Shown: positions 44,821-53,448 of the stretch, one piece after another
How positions within the stretch are numbered: position 1 is the first letter of the stretch
How the letters are laid out: every line of letters begins with the position of its first letter
Source: Methylophaga sulfidovorans
GTDB lineage: Bacteria; Pseudomonadota; Gammaproteobacteria; Nitrosococcales; Methylophagaceae
DNA length: 64,000 bases
NCBI RefSeq assembly: GCF_900114205.1
Contig: NZ_FOSH01000013.1
Coordinates: forward strand, 22,212-86,211
Reading direction: 5' to 3'
Notes under the pieces: generated by a model
What the model saw: the letters and a program-made list of their open reading frames with translations, nothing else
What the model was told of the DNA's origin: nothing
Database searches by the model: none
Position numbers and translations under genes: made by a program

Positions 44821-46392
44821 GTGAATCTTGATCTGACAACCGTTTTCCCATTACTTATTCCATTAACTTTGTCCATAGCTGGTCTATTCACTGGCTTGAG
44901 TCGTATCAGTGATAACACTCGTCAGACTATGCTGAAATTTATTTCACTGGCGGTGATTATCTCTGCAGTCATTATTAGCTTTGGTCATATTGAGGTAACT
45001 GAAAATCCACAAGCCTTATTAGCTATGAGTAATGTGAACCTGATGGTGTTATTGCTGGTGTGTTTTATGACGATTGTGCTGGTGAAGTTTTCCCAGCGTT
45101 ATCTATTTGCCGAAAAAAATACCCACCGTTACTGGCGTTGGTTGTTTCTGAGTCTGACTTCTGTGTCAGTGGTGATTGTCAGTAATCATTTATTGATCTT
45201 CTGGTTAGGCTGGGTATCAATCAGTTTATGTTTTCACCGTCTATTATTGTTTTATCCAGATAGACCCCGTGCTGTCCTTGCTGCCCATAAAAAATTCATT
45301 CTGGCCAGAGTGGCTGAACTAGCTCTGCTGGTAGCGATTGTTCTGTTATATACACAACTGGGTACTTTTTACCTGAGTGACATAACGCACTATTACCTGA
45401 CATCTGCGTCAGCTTCTGAGCTTAGTTTGGCAGAAAAAGTAGCGGCGATAATGCTTGCTATCACAGCATTAATTAAATGTGCCCAATTACCGCTTCATGG
45501 CTGGTTAATCCAGGTGGTAGAAGCGCCGACACCCATCAGTGCTTTATTACATGCTGGTATTATCAATCTGGGTGGTTTTTTATTACTTAGTTTTGCACCA
45601 TTATTTACATTCAGTATCGCTGCTCAGTGGCTGATTTTGATTGTTGCTGGTTTGAGCACATTGCTCAGTGCCTTAGTGATGATGACTCGCATCAGCGTCA
45701 AAGTGAAACTGGCCTGGTCGACTTGTGCTCAGATGGGATTAATGCTTATTGAATGTGCTTTGGGTCTATACGAGTTGGCAATGCTCCACTTGATTTCTCA
45801 CTCACTCTATAAAGCGTATATGTTCCTCGGTGCCGGTGATGTGCTTCAGGAATATAGTCTTAAGCAATTAGCACCTCAGAAAAACGTTACCTTTATTTCT
45901 GCGTTGTCGAGTTTGTTACTGGTGATTCTAAGTACCGCCAGTATTGTCTATTTCACCAGTTATAGCGGCCCTTTAAGTGTCTGGTTATTAGTGAATACCG
46001 CCTTGGCTTTATATCTGGTGTCTGCTGTCAGAAATGGCACTATCCTGCAGTTTTTAACATCGTGCCTGACAGTGTTATTACTGATTGGCTTTTATATGGG
46101 GGGAAAAATCATGCTGAGCTGGGTGATGCCAACATTGCCTGCAAGTGTGATGTTTGATGCCATGGATATTTGGCTGTCTATTTTATTTCTTGCCTTATTT
46201 GTTTTAGCTGTGCAGGTGCGTGTATTCCCACAAGCTAAAGCGACACAAATCTTATATCGATGGTTATTTTCAGGTCTGTATTTAGATGAGTTAATGACCC
46301 GACTGACATTGTTTCTGTGGCCTATTACCTTACGACCCGAACCCTACTTTGAAAACAATAAGCAGACGCTTACTAAGGAGTCCACGCCATGA
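44821..46392 (+). CDS. dabB: DabB, membrane subunit of the DAB inorganic-carbon pump
   Basis: A 523-residue multi-helix protein of the NuoL/MrpA proton-antiporter family. I start at the GTG at 44821, seven bases after AAGGAGG (44807-44813); the ATG at 44815 is only one base from that sequence. Conserved segments include LAWVSISLCFHRLLLFYP-like GWVSISLCFHRLLL, ALIKCAQLPLHGWLIQVVEAPTPISALLHAG and LISHSLYKAYMFLG. Paired with DabA it forms the energy-coupled CO2/bicarbonate accumulating complex; DabB is thought to conduct cations to drive DabA. The stop overlaps the dabA start by 4 bp. Confidence 0.95.
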   Translation: MNLDLTTVFPLLIPLTLSIAGLFTGLSRISDNTRQTMLKFISLAVIISAVIISFGHIEVTENPQALLAMSNVNLMVLLLVCFMTIVLVKFSQRYLFAEKNTHRYWRWLFLSLTSVSVVIVSNHLLIFWLGWVSISLCFHRLLLFYPDRPRAVLAAHKKFILARVAELALLVAIVLLYTQLGTFYLSDITHYYLTSASASELSLAEKVAAIMLAITALIKCAQLPLHGWLIQVVEAPTPISALLHAGIINLGGFLLLSFAPLFTFSIAAQWLILIVAGLSTLLSALVMMTRISVKVKLAWSTCAQMGLMLIECALGLYELAMLHLISHSLYKAYMFLGAGDVLQEYSLKQLAPQKNVTFISALSSLLLVILSTASIVYFTSYSGPLSVWLLVNTALALYLVSAVRNGTILQFLTSCLTVLLLIGFYMGGKIMLSWVMPTLPASVMFDAMDIWLSILFLALFVLAVQVRVFPQAKATQILYRWLFSGLYLDELMTRLTLFLWPITLRPEPYFENNKQTLTKESTP

Positions 46393-48773
46393 ATAAGGTC
46401 GATGCCAAATTAACCGAACTGAGTGCTGATCATGCTGCTGCTATCAACAAGGCAAGCTCACTGATTGCTCCAAGCTGGCCACTAGATCGTTTTATTGCTG
46501 TGAATGCATTATGGGAGTTTCGTGATCAGCCTATTGAAACTGCTTCAGCCAGAGTAGGGGCATTACAAGGTGTGAAAGCCACCATGTCAGCCGAGTATTA
46601 TTTAGACTTATTTAAGCAGGGTGAAATAACTGAAGCAGCATTACAAAAGTCGGCAAAATCTTATGGTGTCGATCTCTCAGTCGATCAGTTAAAAGCCACA
46701 TTACTTCAAGCAGAGCCTGAAGCGGCTTTAAGTATTGCTGAAATTGCTGATTTGAGTCGTGATCATCACAGAATGCGCTGGCAGGACGAGATTGTGCATC
46801 AAGTCAGTCAGTTTTGTGGTGAGTATGTTAATCAGGAGCCAGAGAGTTTAGATGCACTTTACTCAGCATGGCTCGAATTTACACGCCATGATTATGGTAT
46901 GTCATTGCTGATGGGCGAGAAAAAGCTGCGTCATGCTTTTACTGAATTACCCGATAATATTGAAAGTCTGTTCGCTGAAGCGGTCATTGAATTGGAACTC
47001 TCGCCTGAGGCTCTGGAGTTATACGCGCATAAATTATTAATGTGTATTAATGGCTGGGCTAGTTACTTTGCATGGCAACGTTGGGAAAGCCAACTCAATA
47101 ACCAACAGACGGCTTGCGTTGAAGCTTTACTCGCTATCAGAATTGCATGGGACTTAATTATCTGGCGTCAACTGAAAAGTAAGGCTGGTCAAGTTGAATT
47201 CAAGGCTTTGAAACAGCAGTGGTCCTTGCAAAAAGAGGCGTTAAACTCTTGTATTGCCGAGCACCATGACTATGCACGTCATTATTGGATTTGGGCGTAT
47301 GCCGCAGAGCTGACTTATCAACAAGATTTACAAACAACCTTAATTAAACCTGCCCAACCGCTCAGTAAGTCGCCATCCTTACAAGCTGTATTCTGCATTG
47401 ATGTACGTTCGGAACGTATGAGAAGATCATTGGAATTACAAAGCGAGGGCATTCAGACAATCGGCTTTGCTGGCTTTTTTGGATTACCTATTAGTTACCA
47501 ACCCGCCAACACTCAGGCGAGTCGTCCACAACTGCCGGGTTTAATCGCGCCATCAGTGCAGGTTAGTGAAAAGACAGCAGATCAGAAGAAGCTGACAAAA
47601 GTCAGTAATGCAAGTACCTGGAAAAACTGGGCAAGTTCACCTGTTTCATCATTCACGATGGTGGAAACCATGGGCTGGAGCTATGCCTATAAACTAATTA
47701 AAGATAATTTCTTTAGTAAAAAGAAAGAAAAATTACTTAATGAGTTCAGCCACCATCAGGATTGGCAATTAAGCAGAAATCGCGCTGAATTAAGCCTGGA
47801 TGAAAAAGTGTCGATGGCGTCTGGTGTGCTGACCGGAATGGGGCTGACCAAGGTTTTTGCGCCAACCGTTTTATTATTAGGCCATGGTAGTGAAACACGG
47901 AATAACCTACATGCATCAGGTCTTGACTGTGGTGCTTGTGGCGGTCAAAGCGGCGAAGTCAATGTCCGTGTCTTATCTGGTTTATTGAATGATCCCGCGG
48001 TGAGGCAGGGACTTAAACAATCAGGTATTGATATTCCAGAAACAACACGATTTATTGCTGGGCTACATAACACTACTACCGATGAGATTGTCTGTTTTGA
48101 GCCGTTAAATAATGACAATATTGAAAGCTGGTTAAAGCAGGCAGCGAAGCATACTCGTCGTGAACGTGCTCAAACAATGGATGCGGCTTTAAAACAACTT
48201 GATGATAACGCCTTAGAGCAATCACTTAAAGATAGAGCAAAAGACTGGTCAGAAGTACGTCCTGAATGGGGCTTAGCCAATAATGCGGCATTTATCGTGG
48301 CGCCTCGTCAATATACACGGGCACTTGATTTAGATGGTCGTACTTTTTTACATGATTATGACTGGCAGACGGATACTGACTTTGCCTTATTAGAGCAAAT
48401 CATGACGGCACCTATGATTGTGACGCAATGGATTAATATGCAATACAACTTGTCAGTTACTGACAACACCTTCTTTGGTAGTGGTAATAAGTTATTACAC
48501 AATGCCGTGAATCAGCATGTCGGTGTGTTTGAGGGAAATGGCGGTGACTTGCGTATTGGTTTACCGATGCAGTCAATTCATGACGGTGAAAACTGGCGTC
48601 ATCATCCGGTTAGATTGAGTGTATATATTGCTGCTCCCAAACAAGCGATTGAAAAGGTGATGGCTAAACATAAAGCAGTACGTGATCTTGTCGACAACGG
48701 TTGGTTATTTATATTGCAGTGGTCCGATAATGATGAAATAACATGCTATCAGAACGGTCATTGGCATAACTAG
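46389..48773 (+). CDS. dabA: DabA, carbonic-anhydrase-like subunit of the DAB pump
   Basis: A 794-residue soluble protein (DUF2309 family). The zinc site is intact: FCIDVRSERMRR (Cys336, Asp338), LLGHGSETRNN (His499) and GLDCGACGG (Cys514, with Cys517). The His-to-Cys spacing of 15 equals that of the characterised Halothiobacillus DabA. The protein is thought to hydrate CO2 to bicarbonate vectorially at the membrane together with DabB. The start codon overlaps the dabB stop, indicating coupling. In a methylotroph it would feed carboxylation/anaplerotic needs; that is inference. Confidence 0.96.
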   Translation: MNKVDAKLTELSADHAAAINKASSLIAPSWPLDRFIAVNALWEFRDQPIETASARVGALQGVKATMSAEYYLDLFKQGEITEAALQKSAKSYGVDLSVDQLKATLLQAEPEAALSIAEIADLSRDHHRMRWQDEIVHQVSQFCGEYVNQEPESLDALYSAWLEFTRHDYGMSLLMGEKKLRHAFTELPDNIESLFAEAVIELELSPEALELYAHKLLMCINGWASYFAWQRWESQLNNQQTACVEALLAIRIAWDLIIWRQLKSKAGQVEFKALKQQWSLQKEALNSCIAEHHDYARHYWIWAYAAELTYQQDLQTTLIKPAQPLSKSPSLQAVFCIDVRSERMRRSLELQSEGIQTIGFAGFFGLPISYQPANTQASRPQLPGLIAPSVQVSEKTADQKKLTKVSNASTWKNWASSPVSSFTMVETMGWSYAYKLIKDNFFSKKKEKLLNEFSHHQDWQLSRNRAELSLDEKVSMASGVLTGMGLTKVFAPTVLLLGHGSETRNNLHASGLDCGACGGQSGEVNVRVLSGLLNDPAVRQGLKQSGIDIPETTRFIAGLHNTTTDEIVCFEPLNNDNIESWLKQAAKHTRRERAQTMDAALKQLDDNALEQSLKDRAKDWSEVRPEWGLANNAAFIVAPRQYTRALDLDGRTFLHDYDWQTDTDFALLEQIMTAPMIVTQWINMQYNLSVTDNTFFGSGNKLLHNAVNQHVGVFEGNGGDLRIGLPMQSIHDGENWRHHPVRLSVYIAAPKQAIEKVMAKHKAVRDLVDNGWLFILQWSDNDEITCYQNGHWHN

Positions 48774-48789
48774 ATCTTTCAAACGGCGA

Positions 48790-49341
48790 TTATTTTTGAC
48801 GCATTACGGCTAACTTGAGTAGTGCAGCCACTGACATCGCATCAATGATGTCGCCGTTCATTGCCATATCTATGGCTGTGTCGACAGGGACTTTTATCAA
48901 CTCGATATCTTCTGTTTCTTCAAGATCTTGCTTACCAGCGGTCAGCTCAGTTGCCAGAAAAATATAGGCTTTTTCATCTGTCACAGAGTTAGATGTTCGT
49001 AGTTCCATTAATGGCTGCCAGTGAGCGGCAGTGAATCCTGTTTCTTCCTTGAGTTCACGTTTAGCCGCTTCAAGCGGAGGCTCGTCTAACGGACCACCTC
49101 CTTCGGGAATTTCGATAGTGGTTTCATTGTTCGGGTAGCGACTTTGTTTTACTAGCCAGGTGTTATCGTCTTCATCAATGGCGACGACACCAATTGCCCG
49201 GGATTTGAAATGAACAACGCCATAGATGCCTTCTGAGCCATTGGGTCTGATGACTTCTTCATGACGAATTTGAATCCACGGATTGTCATAGACTATCTGT
49301 TGTGATTTTTGTCTCCAGCCACCAATTTTTGTTTTTGTCAT
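48790..49341 (-). CDS. NUDIX hydrolase (ADP-ribose pyrophosphatase-like)
   Basis: A 183-residue NUDIX enzyme. The Nudix box is complete: GGPLDEPPLEAAKRELKEETGF (Gx5Ex7REuxEExGu). The N-terminal region (WIQIRHEEVIRPNGSEGIYGVVHF) and the AEIELIKVPVDTAID-like C-terminal strand fit ADP-ribose or related nucleoside-diphosphate hydrolases. It is convergent with dabA and divergent from the exported anchor-protein gene. Substrate inferred from family only. Confidence 0.92.
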   Translation of the reverse strand: MTKTKIGGWRQKSQQIVYDNPWIQIRHEEVIRPNGSEGIYGVVHFKSRAIGVVAIDEDDNTWLVKQSRYPNNETTIEIPEGGGPLDEPPLEAAKRELKEETGFTAAHWQPLMELRTSNSVTDEKAYIFLATELTAGKQDLEETEDIELIKVPVDTAIDMAMNGDIIDAMSVAALLKLAVMRQK

Positions 49342-49449
49342 ATTTTGGGAATTTAATTTATAAAAAATGTAAAAATAGTACTTTAGTACAATAGTTTTTT
49401 ACTTGCAGAGAGAATAAAATTTAGATAATCATATATAAGGAAGGCTTAA

Positions 49450-50571
49450 ATGCGTATATCTAAACTTGCCATGGTCGGAGTGGCCGCTCTAAGTGTTAAT
49501 CAGTTAGCTTATGCTGATGCTGTTGAAATAGACGCAATGTCTCTTCTTAATCAATACAACCTTATTACCAGTGGTAATGTCATCAGTACCTCTGAAATAG
49601 ATGGTAACGCATTAATCGGTGGTAATGTCACTGGAGGCATGTATAACATGCATGCAACCTCCAATGCAGTCGTTCCTTCTCTGACTGTTGGTGGTGACCT
49701 TAATGGTGGTGTGCAAACAAAAGGCAAGGGCGTTAACATCGGTGGCAATGTATCAGGCTCGCTTAATATTAACGATGGTGGCGATGTTTATGTGCAGTCT
49801 GTCTCCGGCACGGTGCAAAATAGCGCTAACGGCCATGGCTCAACCTCAGTCGTTGGCAATATTTCAGGCACGGTAAGTACTAATGGTGGTAACACTACTT
49901 ATGGTGGTGTTAATACAGGCACTGCTGCTGCTAACGGTGGTGGTAATGTTTATAACCAACCTGTGTCAGTGCCATTTGACCCAGCTGCTGCAGCGGCAAA
50001 TGCGGTTAATACATTAGGCCAGTTTTCAAACCAGTTAGCAGGTACTGATTTCAATAGTGACTACACTATCTCTCCTAGTGGCAAAGTGACTTTTACTGCC
50101 ACACCAAATACAGATGGACTGGCTGTGTTTAATATTAACGATGGCGAGAGCTTTTTCGATAGTGTTAAAGAGTTTTCATTTAATCTAGGCAGTGCTACCA
50201 GTATTTTGTTTAATGTCTTTGATGACGCGCTTTCTGAATACGATATTAGTGTGAATTTCCTGGCAAACTCAGCAGTTGATTTAGCCGATATGATGTTATG
50301 GAATTTTGTTGATGCAGACAGTCTTCATATCACATCACAATTCGGCGGTAGTATTTTAGCACTGGGTACGGATGTCGTTACTCATGGCAATATTGAAGGT
50401 ACATTAGCTGCTAGAAGCCTGAACCAAAATGCTGAAATTCACTCACAACCTTCTGGTTTTATACCTCCATCAGCCGTGCCAGTCCCGGCAGCTGCATTTT
50501 TGTTTGCGCCAGCTTTACTTGGTTTCTTAGGTCTGCGCCGCAAAGCTAACGCATTGAAAGCAGCTGCTTAA
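49450..50571 (+). CDS. Exported choice-of-anchor-A-type protein with PEP-CTERM-like sorting tail
   Basis: A 373-residue secreted protein. A signal peptide (MRISKLAMVGVAALSVNQLAYA) is followed by a Gly/Asn-rich domain with SGNVISTSEIDGNALIGGNV, NVTGGMYNM, GGDLNGGVQTKGKGVNIGGN and similar repeats, the pattern of choice-of-anchor-A proteins. The C-terminus reads AVPVPAAAFLFAPALLGFLG then LRRK: a VP(E/V)P-type motif, a hydrophobic helix and a basic tail, as in PEP-CTERM proteins sorted by exosortase. No exosortase is in this window. SD AAGGAAGG precedes the ATG; a terminator follows. Role in exopolysaccharide or surface matrix is inferred. Confidence 0.85.
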   Translation: MRISKLAMVGVAALSVNQLAYADAVEIDAMSLLNQYNLITSGNVISTSEIDGNALIGGNVTGGMYNMHATSNAVVPSLTVGGDLNGGVQTKGKGVNIGGNVSGSLNINDGGDVYVQSVSGTVQNSANGHGSTSVVGNISGTVSTNGGNTTYGGVNTGTAAANGGGNVYNQPVSVPFDPAAAAANAVNTLGQFSNQLAGTDFNSDYTISPSGKVTFTATPNTDGLAVFNINDGESFFDSVKEFSFNLGSATSILFNVFDDALSEYDISVNFLANSAVDLADMMLWNFVDADSLHITSQFGGSILALGTDVVTHGNIEGTLAARSLNQNAEIHSQPSGFIPPSAVPVPAAAFLFAPALLGFLGLRRKANALKAAA

Positions 50572-50592
50572 GTAAGCAACGTAGTTCATATT

Positions 50593-50622
50593 AAAAAAGC
50601 CACCTTAACGGTGGCTTTTTTT
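50593..50622. terminator. Bidirectional Rho-independent terminator
   Basis: AAAAAAGCCACC (50593-50604), loop TTAAC, GGTGGCTTTTTT (50610-50621). It lies between convergent genes. Confidence 0.93.
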
Positions 50623-50643
50623 ATCAAGCATTTTTCTCAATGT

Positions 50644-51081
50644 TTATTTTTGTCTGCTTAATGTGGCACAGCCTGCGGTTGCATGTTCCCATGTTTCCAC
50701 ATAACAAGTGCCAATGGTGTTGTCATCAAGAATACGACCATGCACAAACCCATGGCTTGGTGTTGAAACCCAGGTGAATGATTTGTTATCTGGATAGATA
50801 ACGCCAAAAAAGTTTTTAGTCCCGTCAGCATAAGTAAATGTGCCGCGAAAACGGCGATCCTGCTGTTCTGTAATAGTGACTGTTTTATCATCCCAGGTTT
50901 TATAACCTTTTTCATCTGATACCGTCAGATTGACGCCACTCCAGGTGCCGACCAGATTAGGGATCTGTTTCGCTTTGATTTCAGTGTTGTAATAGTAATA
51001 AGCGATTCCCGCCGTATTCACTAAAACGAGTAACCACAATAAGAATTGTGAAGAGGCATTACCGGATTGTTTTTTTATCAT
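50644..51081 (-). CDS. Membrane-anchored protein of unknown function
   Basis: A 145-residue protein from the ATG at 51079-51081 (AAAGAGAG upstream). One N-terminal membrane helix (about residues 11-31, SSQFLLWLLVLVNTAGIAYYYY) precedes a periplasmic beta-rich domain: NLVGTWSGVNLTV, KTVTITEQQDRRFRGTFTYADG, FFGVIYPDNKSFTWVSTPSHG and a C-terminal pair of cysteines (GTCYVETW, AGCATL). This looks like the small lipocalin/avidin-like barrel seen in several exported hypothetical proteins. Function unknown. Confidence 0.68.
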   Translation of the reverse strand: MIKKQSGNASSQFLLWLLVLVNTAGIAYYYYNTEIKAKQIPNLVGTWSGVNLTVSDEKGYKTWDDKTVTITEQQDRRFRGTFTYADGTKNFFGVIYPDNKSFTWVSTPSHGFVHGRILDDNTIGTCYVETWEHATAGCATLSRQK

Positions 51082-51169
51082 TCTATTTCTCTCTTTAGGT
51101 GAAAAGTAATAACTACGAACATCATAATAAAGTAAATCTAAGCTCGACTTTTGACGTTTCACTTAATGA

Positions 51170-52168
51170 TTACGCATCAAATAAAAACATCTTATTTTTA
51201 GAATCTTGCCGAAACTGGCGGGGTGACAGACCAAATTGTGCTTTAAACGCCCGACTAAAGTGGGCCATATTATTAAATCCGGATTCCAATGCGATTTCGG
51301 TAATAGTGCGATGCATAAACTGCCGGCTGTTTAATTTCCGATAAACACTGTTGAGTCGTTGCTGGGTGACGTACCGCATTAACGAGGTATGCTCAGCCTG
51401 AAGGAGATTATTGATGTAACGCACTGACAGACCAACAGCCTCAGATATCATTTTTGGTGATAAATCATGATAGTGGCAGTGTTGATTGATATACCGTTTC
51501 ACATGAAATAAAGTTGAGCTTTGTGTGTTGGATAGCTGAACTGATTTAGGCTCCAGTTGATTCAATGATAAGGTCAGTAAATCAACCAGTGGATCGTGCA
51601 GAGAATGAAAGGTGTTGCAATCCAGTATGTCCAGCTGCTGTGTCAAAGATTGAATACAGGAGGCAGTAATAGCCGCTGTGCCTGATTTAGTAGATATTTT
51701 CTTTGCTGTCAGATTACCTATATGGCTGATCCGTTGTCTGAAATAGTCTCGGGGCAGCGATATAATCACTTTTGAAACGGCCTGTGGCATGGTAATACGA
51801 TGCCACTGTGTTGCATCGTACAAGGTCATATCGCCTTTTTCTAAAAAGACTTCGCGGCCGTCTTGTTCGAGTTTGTACTTTCCTTTAGTGACTAAGACAG
51901 CAAAATAACAATCCTGACTGATATTCGTTGGTTCTCTTGATAAACGCTCTATCTGAAGTGAGTGGGTTTTAATAGGCGAAAAGCGCACACCATTTGACCA
52001 TGGATATATCGCCATTTCATTAAATACAGGCTCATCATTAAACGGGGTGACATCGACATTGGCGTACTCACGACCAATCACTTCTTTTAACCAATCCAGC
52101 CGGTGTGAATGTGGTTGATCATCAGTACAAAAGCGCTGCCCATGTAGTTGGTAAAGGCTAGTATTCAT
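51170..52168 (-). CDS. AraC-family transcriptional activator (FeaR-like)
   Basis: A 332-residue regulator starting MNTSLYQLHGQRFCTDDQPHS (ATG at 52166-52168, AGAGAG upstream; the longer frame begins without such a site). An N-terminal cupin-like ligand domain (YFAVLVTKGKYKLEQDGREVFLEKGDMTLYDATQWHRI) precedes two AraC HTH motifs (PKMISEAVGLSVRYINNLLQ and ITEIALESGFNNMAHFSRAFKAQFGLSPRQFR). It resembles regulators of aromatic-compound genes. It is divergent from a small four-helix membrane protein gene, which it probably controls. Confidence 0.92.
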   Translation of the reverse strand: MNTSLYQLHGQRFCTDDQPHSHRLDWLKEVIGREYANVDVTPFNDEPVFNEMAIYPWSNGVRFSPIKTHSLQIERLSREPTNISQDCYFAVLVTKGKYKLEQDGREVFLEKGDMTLYDATQWHRITMPQAVSKVIISLPRDYFRQRISHIGNLTAKKISTKSGTAAITASCIQSLTQQLDILDCNTFHSLHDPLVDLLTLSLNQLEPKSVQLSNTQSSTLFHVKRYINQHCHYHDLSPKMISEAVGLSVRYINNLLQAEHTSLMRYVTQQRLNSVYRKLNSRQFMHRTITEIALESGFNNMAHFSRAFKAQFGLSPRQFRQDSKNKMFLFDA

Positions 52169-52290
52169 GCTTCTCTCTCTTATATTGCCCATCGCTCTAT
52201 CAGTCATGTTATTGCGCCTTTTGAGTCAAGACGTCATTTTTTATAAGTGGATAATAACACAGAAAAAAATAGAGATTTCAGGAGAGAAAT

Positions 52291-52752
52291 ATGCAGAATA
52301 AAACAGATAATAACGTGAATATAGTTATGCTCAGAGGGGCCTGTTTATGGATTCTGATGGCATTAGTTCTTGCGTGGTGTATCGTGGGCTTATACAACCA
52401 ACTTGGATTCTTACAGGAACTAATACCTGGCTCACCTAAGCGTGTGTTACAGGCACACCTGGATTTTCTTATTATGACTGCGTTGATTTTGGGGTATTAC
52501 GCTGTCAAAGTCCCTTTACCATGGCATGTTCGTTGGGCAATGGTCGTGGGCGCTTTCACCAACTCAAGCCTGTTTCTGATGTATGCCTTGTTTCCCGTTT
52601 TAGATCCTTTACATGATGTATTTAACCCTGCGGTAACTGGAGCAGGGGTGTTTAATATCTATTTGTATACCAGTTTATTGATGACCAGTTATGGCTTTGG
52701 TAAAGGGGCAGTGATTATTTTGAAATCAACTTTTACAGAAAAAACAGAATAA
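52291..52752 (+). CDS. Four-helix membrane protein next to an AraC regulator
   Basis: A 153-residue inner-membrane protein with four predicted helices (about 14-34, 56-72, 80-98, 122-143). The segment RVLQAHLDFLIMTALILGYY has the AH-plus-hydrophobic pattern reminiscent of styrene-oxide isomerase (StyC)-like proteins, whose heme-ligand His sits at an equivalent place, but the active-site Asn and Asp known for that enzyme are not visible. So it is at best a distant relative of unknown activity. SD AGGAGAG is close to the ATG. Divergent from the AraC gene by 122 bp. Confidence 0.6.
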   Translation: MQNKTDNNVNIVMLRGACLWILMALVLAWCIVGLYNQLGFLQELIPGSPKRVLQAHLDFLIMTALILGYYAVKVPLPWHVRWAMVVGAFTNSSLFLMYALFPVLDPLHDVFNPAVTGAGVFNIYLYTSLLMTSYGFGKGAVIILKSTFTEKTE

Positions 52753-52834
52753 CGGTGAGTCTATTAATATTGGCAGTTTATATCTTGAACAAGTATTGAC
52801 GCAGTGTGAGTAAAGTCACTGACATTTCTGATAA

Positions 52835-53056
52835 TCAGTGACTTTTCTTACCGCCATTTCGACTAGTACTGTGGTTGTCTTTTTTTCCACGGCCAGAGCC
52901 GGATTTATTACCACCACCAGATGTTTTATTGACTGTTGCCCAGGCAATTCTTTCGGCTTCTTTTTCTGAAACACCCTGTTCTTTGTAACTTTCTTCTATA
53001 TGTTCGGCTTTGCGTTTTTGTTTGTCGGTATATTTTTCTTTACTGCCTTGTGTCAT
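52835..53056 (-). CDS. Small hydrophilic stress-type protein
   Basis: A 73-residue, highly charged, Gly-rich protein: QGSKEKYTDKQKRKAEHIEES, GVSEKEAERIAWATVNKTSGGG, then KSGSGRGKKDNHSTSRNGGKK. This pattern is widespread in short bacterial proteins that databases often label plasmid stabilization or stress-induced hydrophilins; the actual role is unknown. It looks disordered at its C-terminus and may bind nucleic acids. Monocistronic; SD AGGA-like sequence (TGGAAG) precedes the ATG. Confidence 0.8.
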   Translation of the reverse strand: MTQGSKEKYTDKQKRKAEHIEESYKEQGVSEKEAERIAWATVNKTSGGGNKSGSGRGKKDNHSTSRNGGKKSH

Positions 53057-53128
53057 GACTTACTTCCATTAAAAACTAAACAATTTTACTGAAGCTGACA
53101 TTGGAGGTAATTGATCGTTTCTGTGAGA

Positions 53129-53332
53129 TCAGGTCCTGTATTTGTCGTGATCATGGCGCGTTACCAAAAACTCAAGACCAGCACCAATATCTTCCTCGCC
53201 ACAGGCAGCCATATCATCAGGACTACCGGCCAGCGCTTCCTGATGCGTTAATATCAAATCTCATTGTTCGTTAACAGACTTACTGTCACTGTCTTGCGAA
53301 TTATCAGGATGGAGTATTGAGTTTTTCTGCAT
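53129..53332 (-). pseudogene. Small gene interrupted by an in-frame TGA
   Basis: From the ATG at 53330-53332 (AGGA eight bases upstream) the minus strand reads MQKNSILHPDNSQDSDSKSV then NEQ, a TGA at 53261-53263, and continues in the same frame for 43 codons (DLILTHQEALAGSPDDMAAC, GEEDIGAGLEFLVTRHDHDK, YRT) to a stop at 53129. The downstream part has protein-like composition. Without the TGA it would be a 67-residue protein. I do not recognise it. It may be a recently decayed gene; a sequencing error is also possible. Confidence 0.45.
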
Positions 53333-53448
53333 GGCAATATCCTGTGGTGATTGAATGTTCTGTATTAACGTCTGACATCGATATGATTTGTACAGACGAC
53401 ATTTATAAGACTAATTAGCCCATTTCATCATGACCACAGCCATGCGGA

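Noticed and set aside
53261..53263. Selenocysteine at the in-frame TGA
   Set aside because: No selenoprotein-like context (no CxxU or GxU pattern); I did not find a SECIS-like hairpin by eye.
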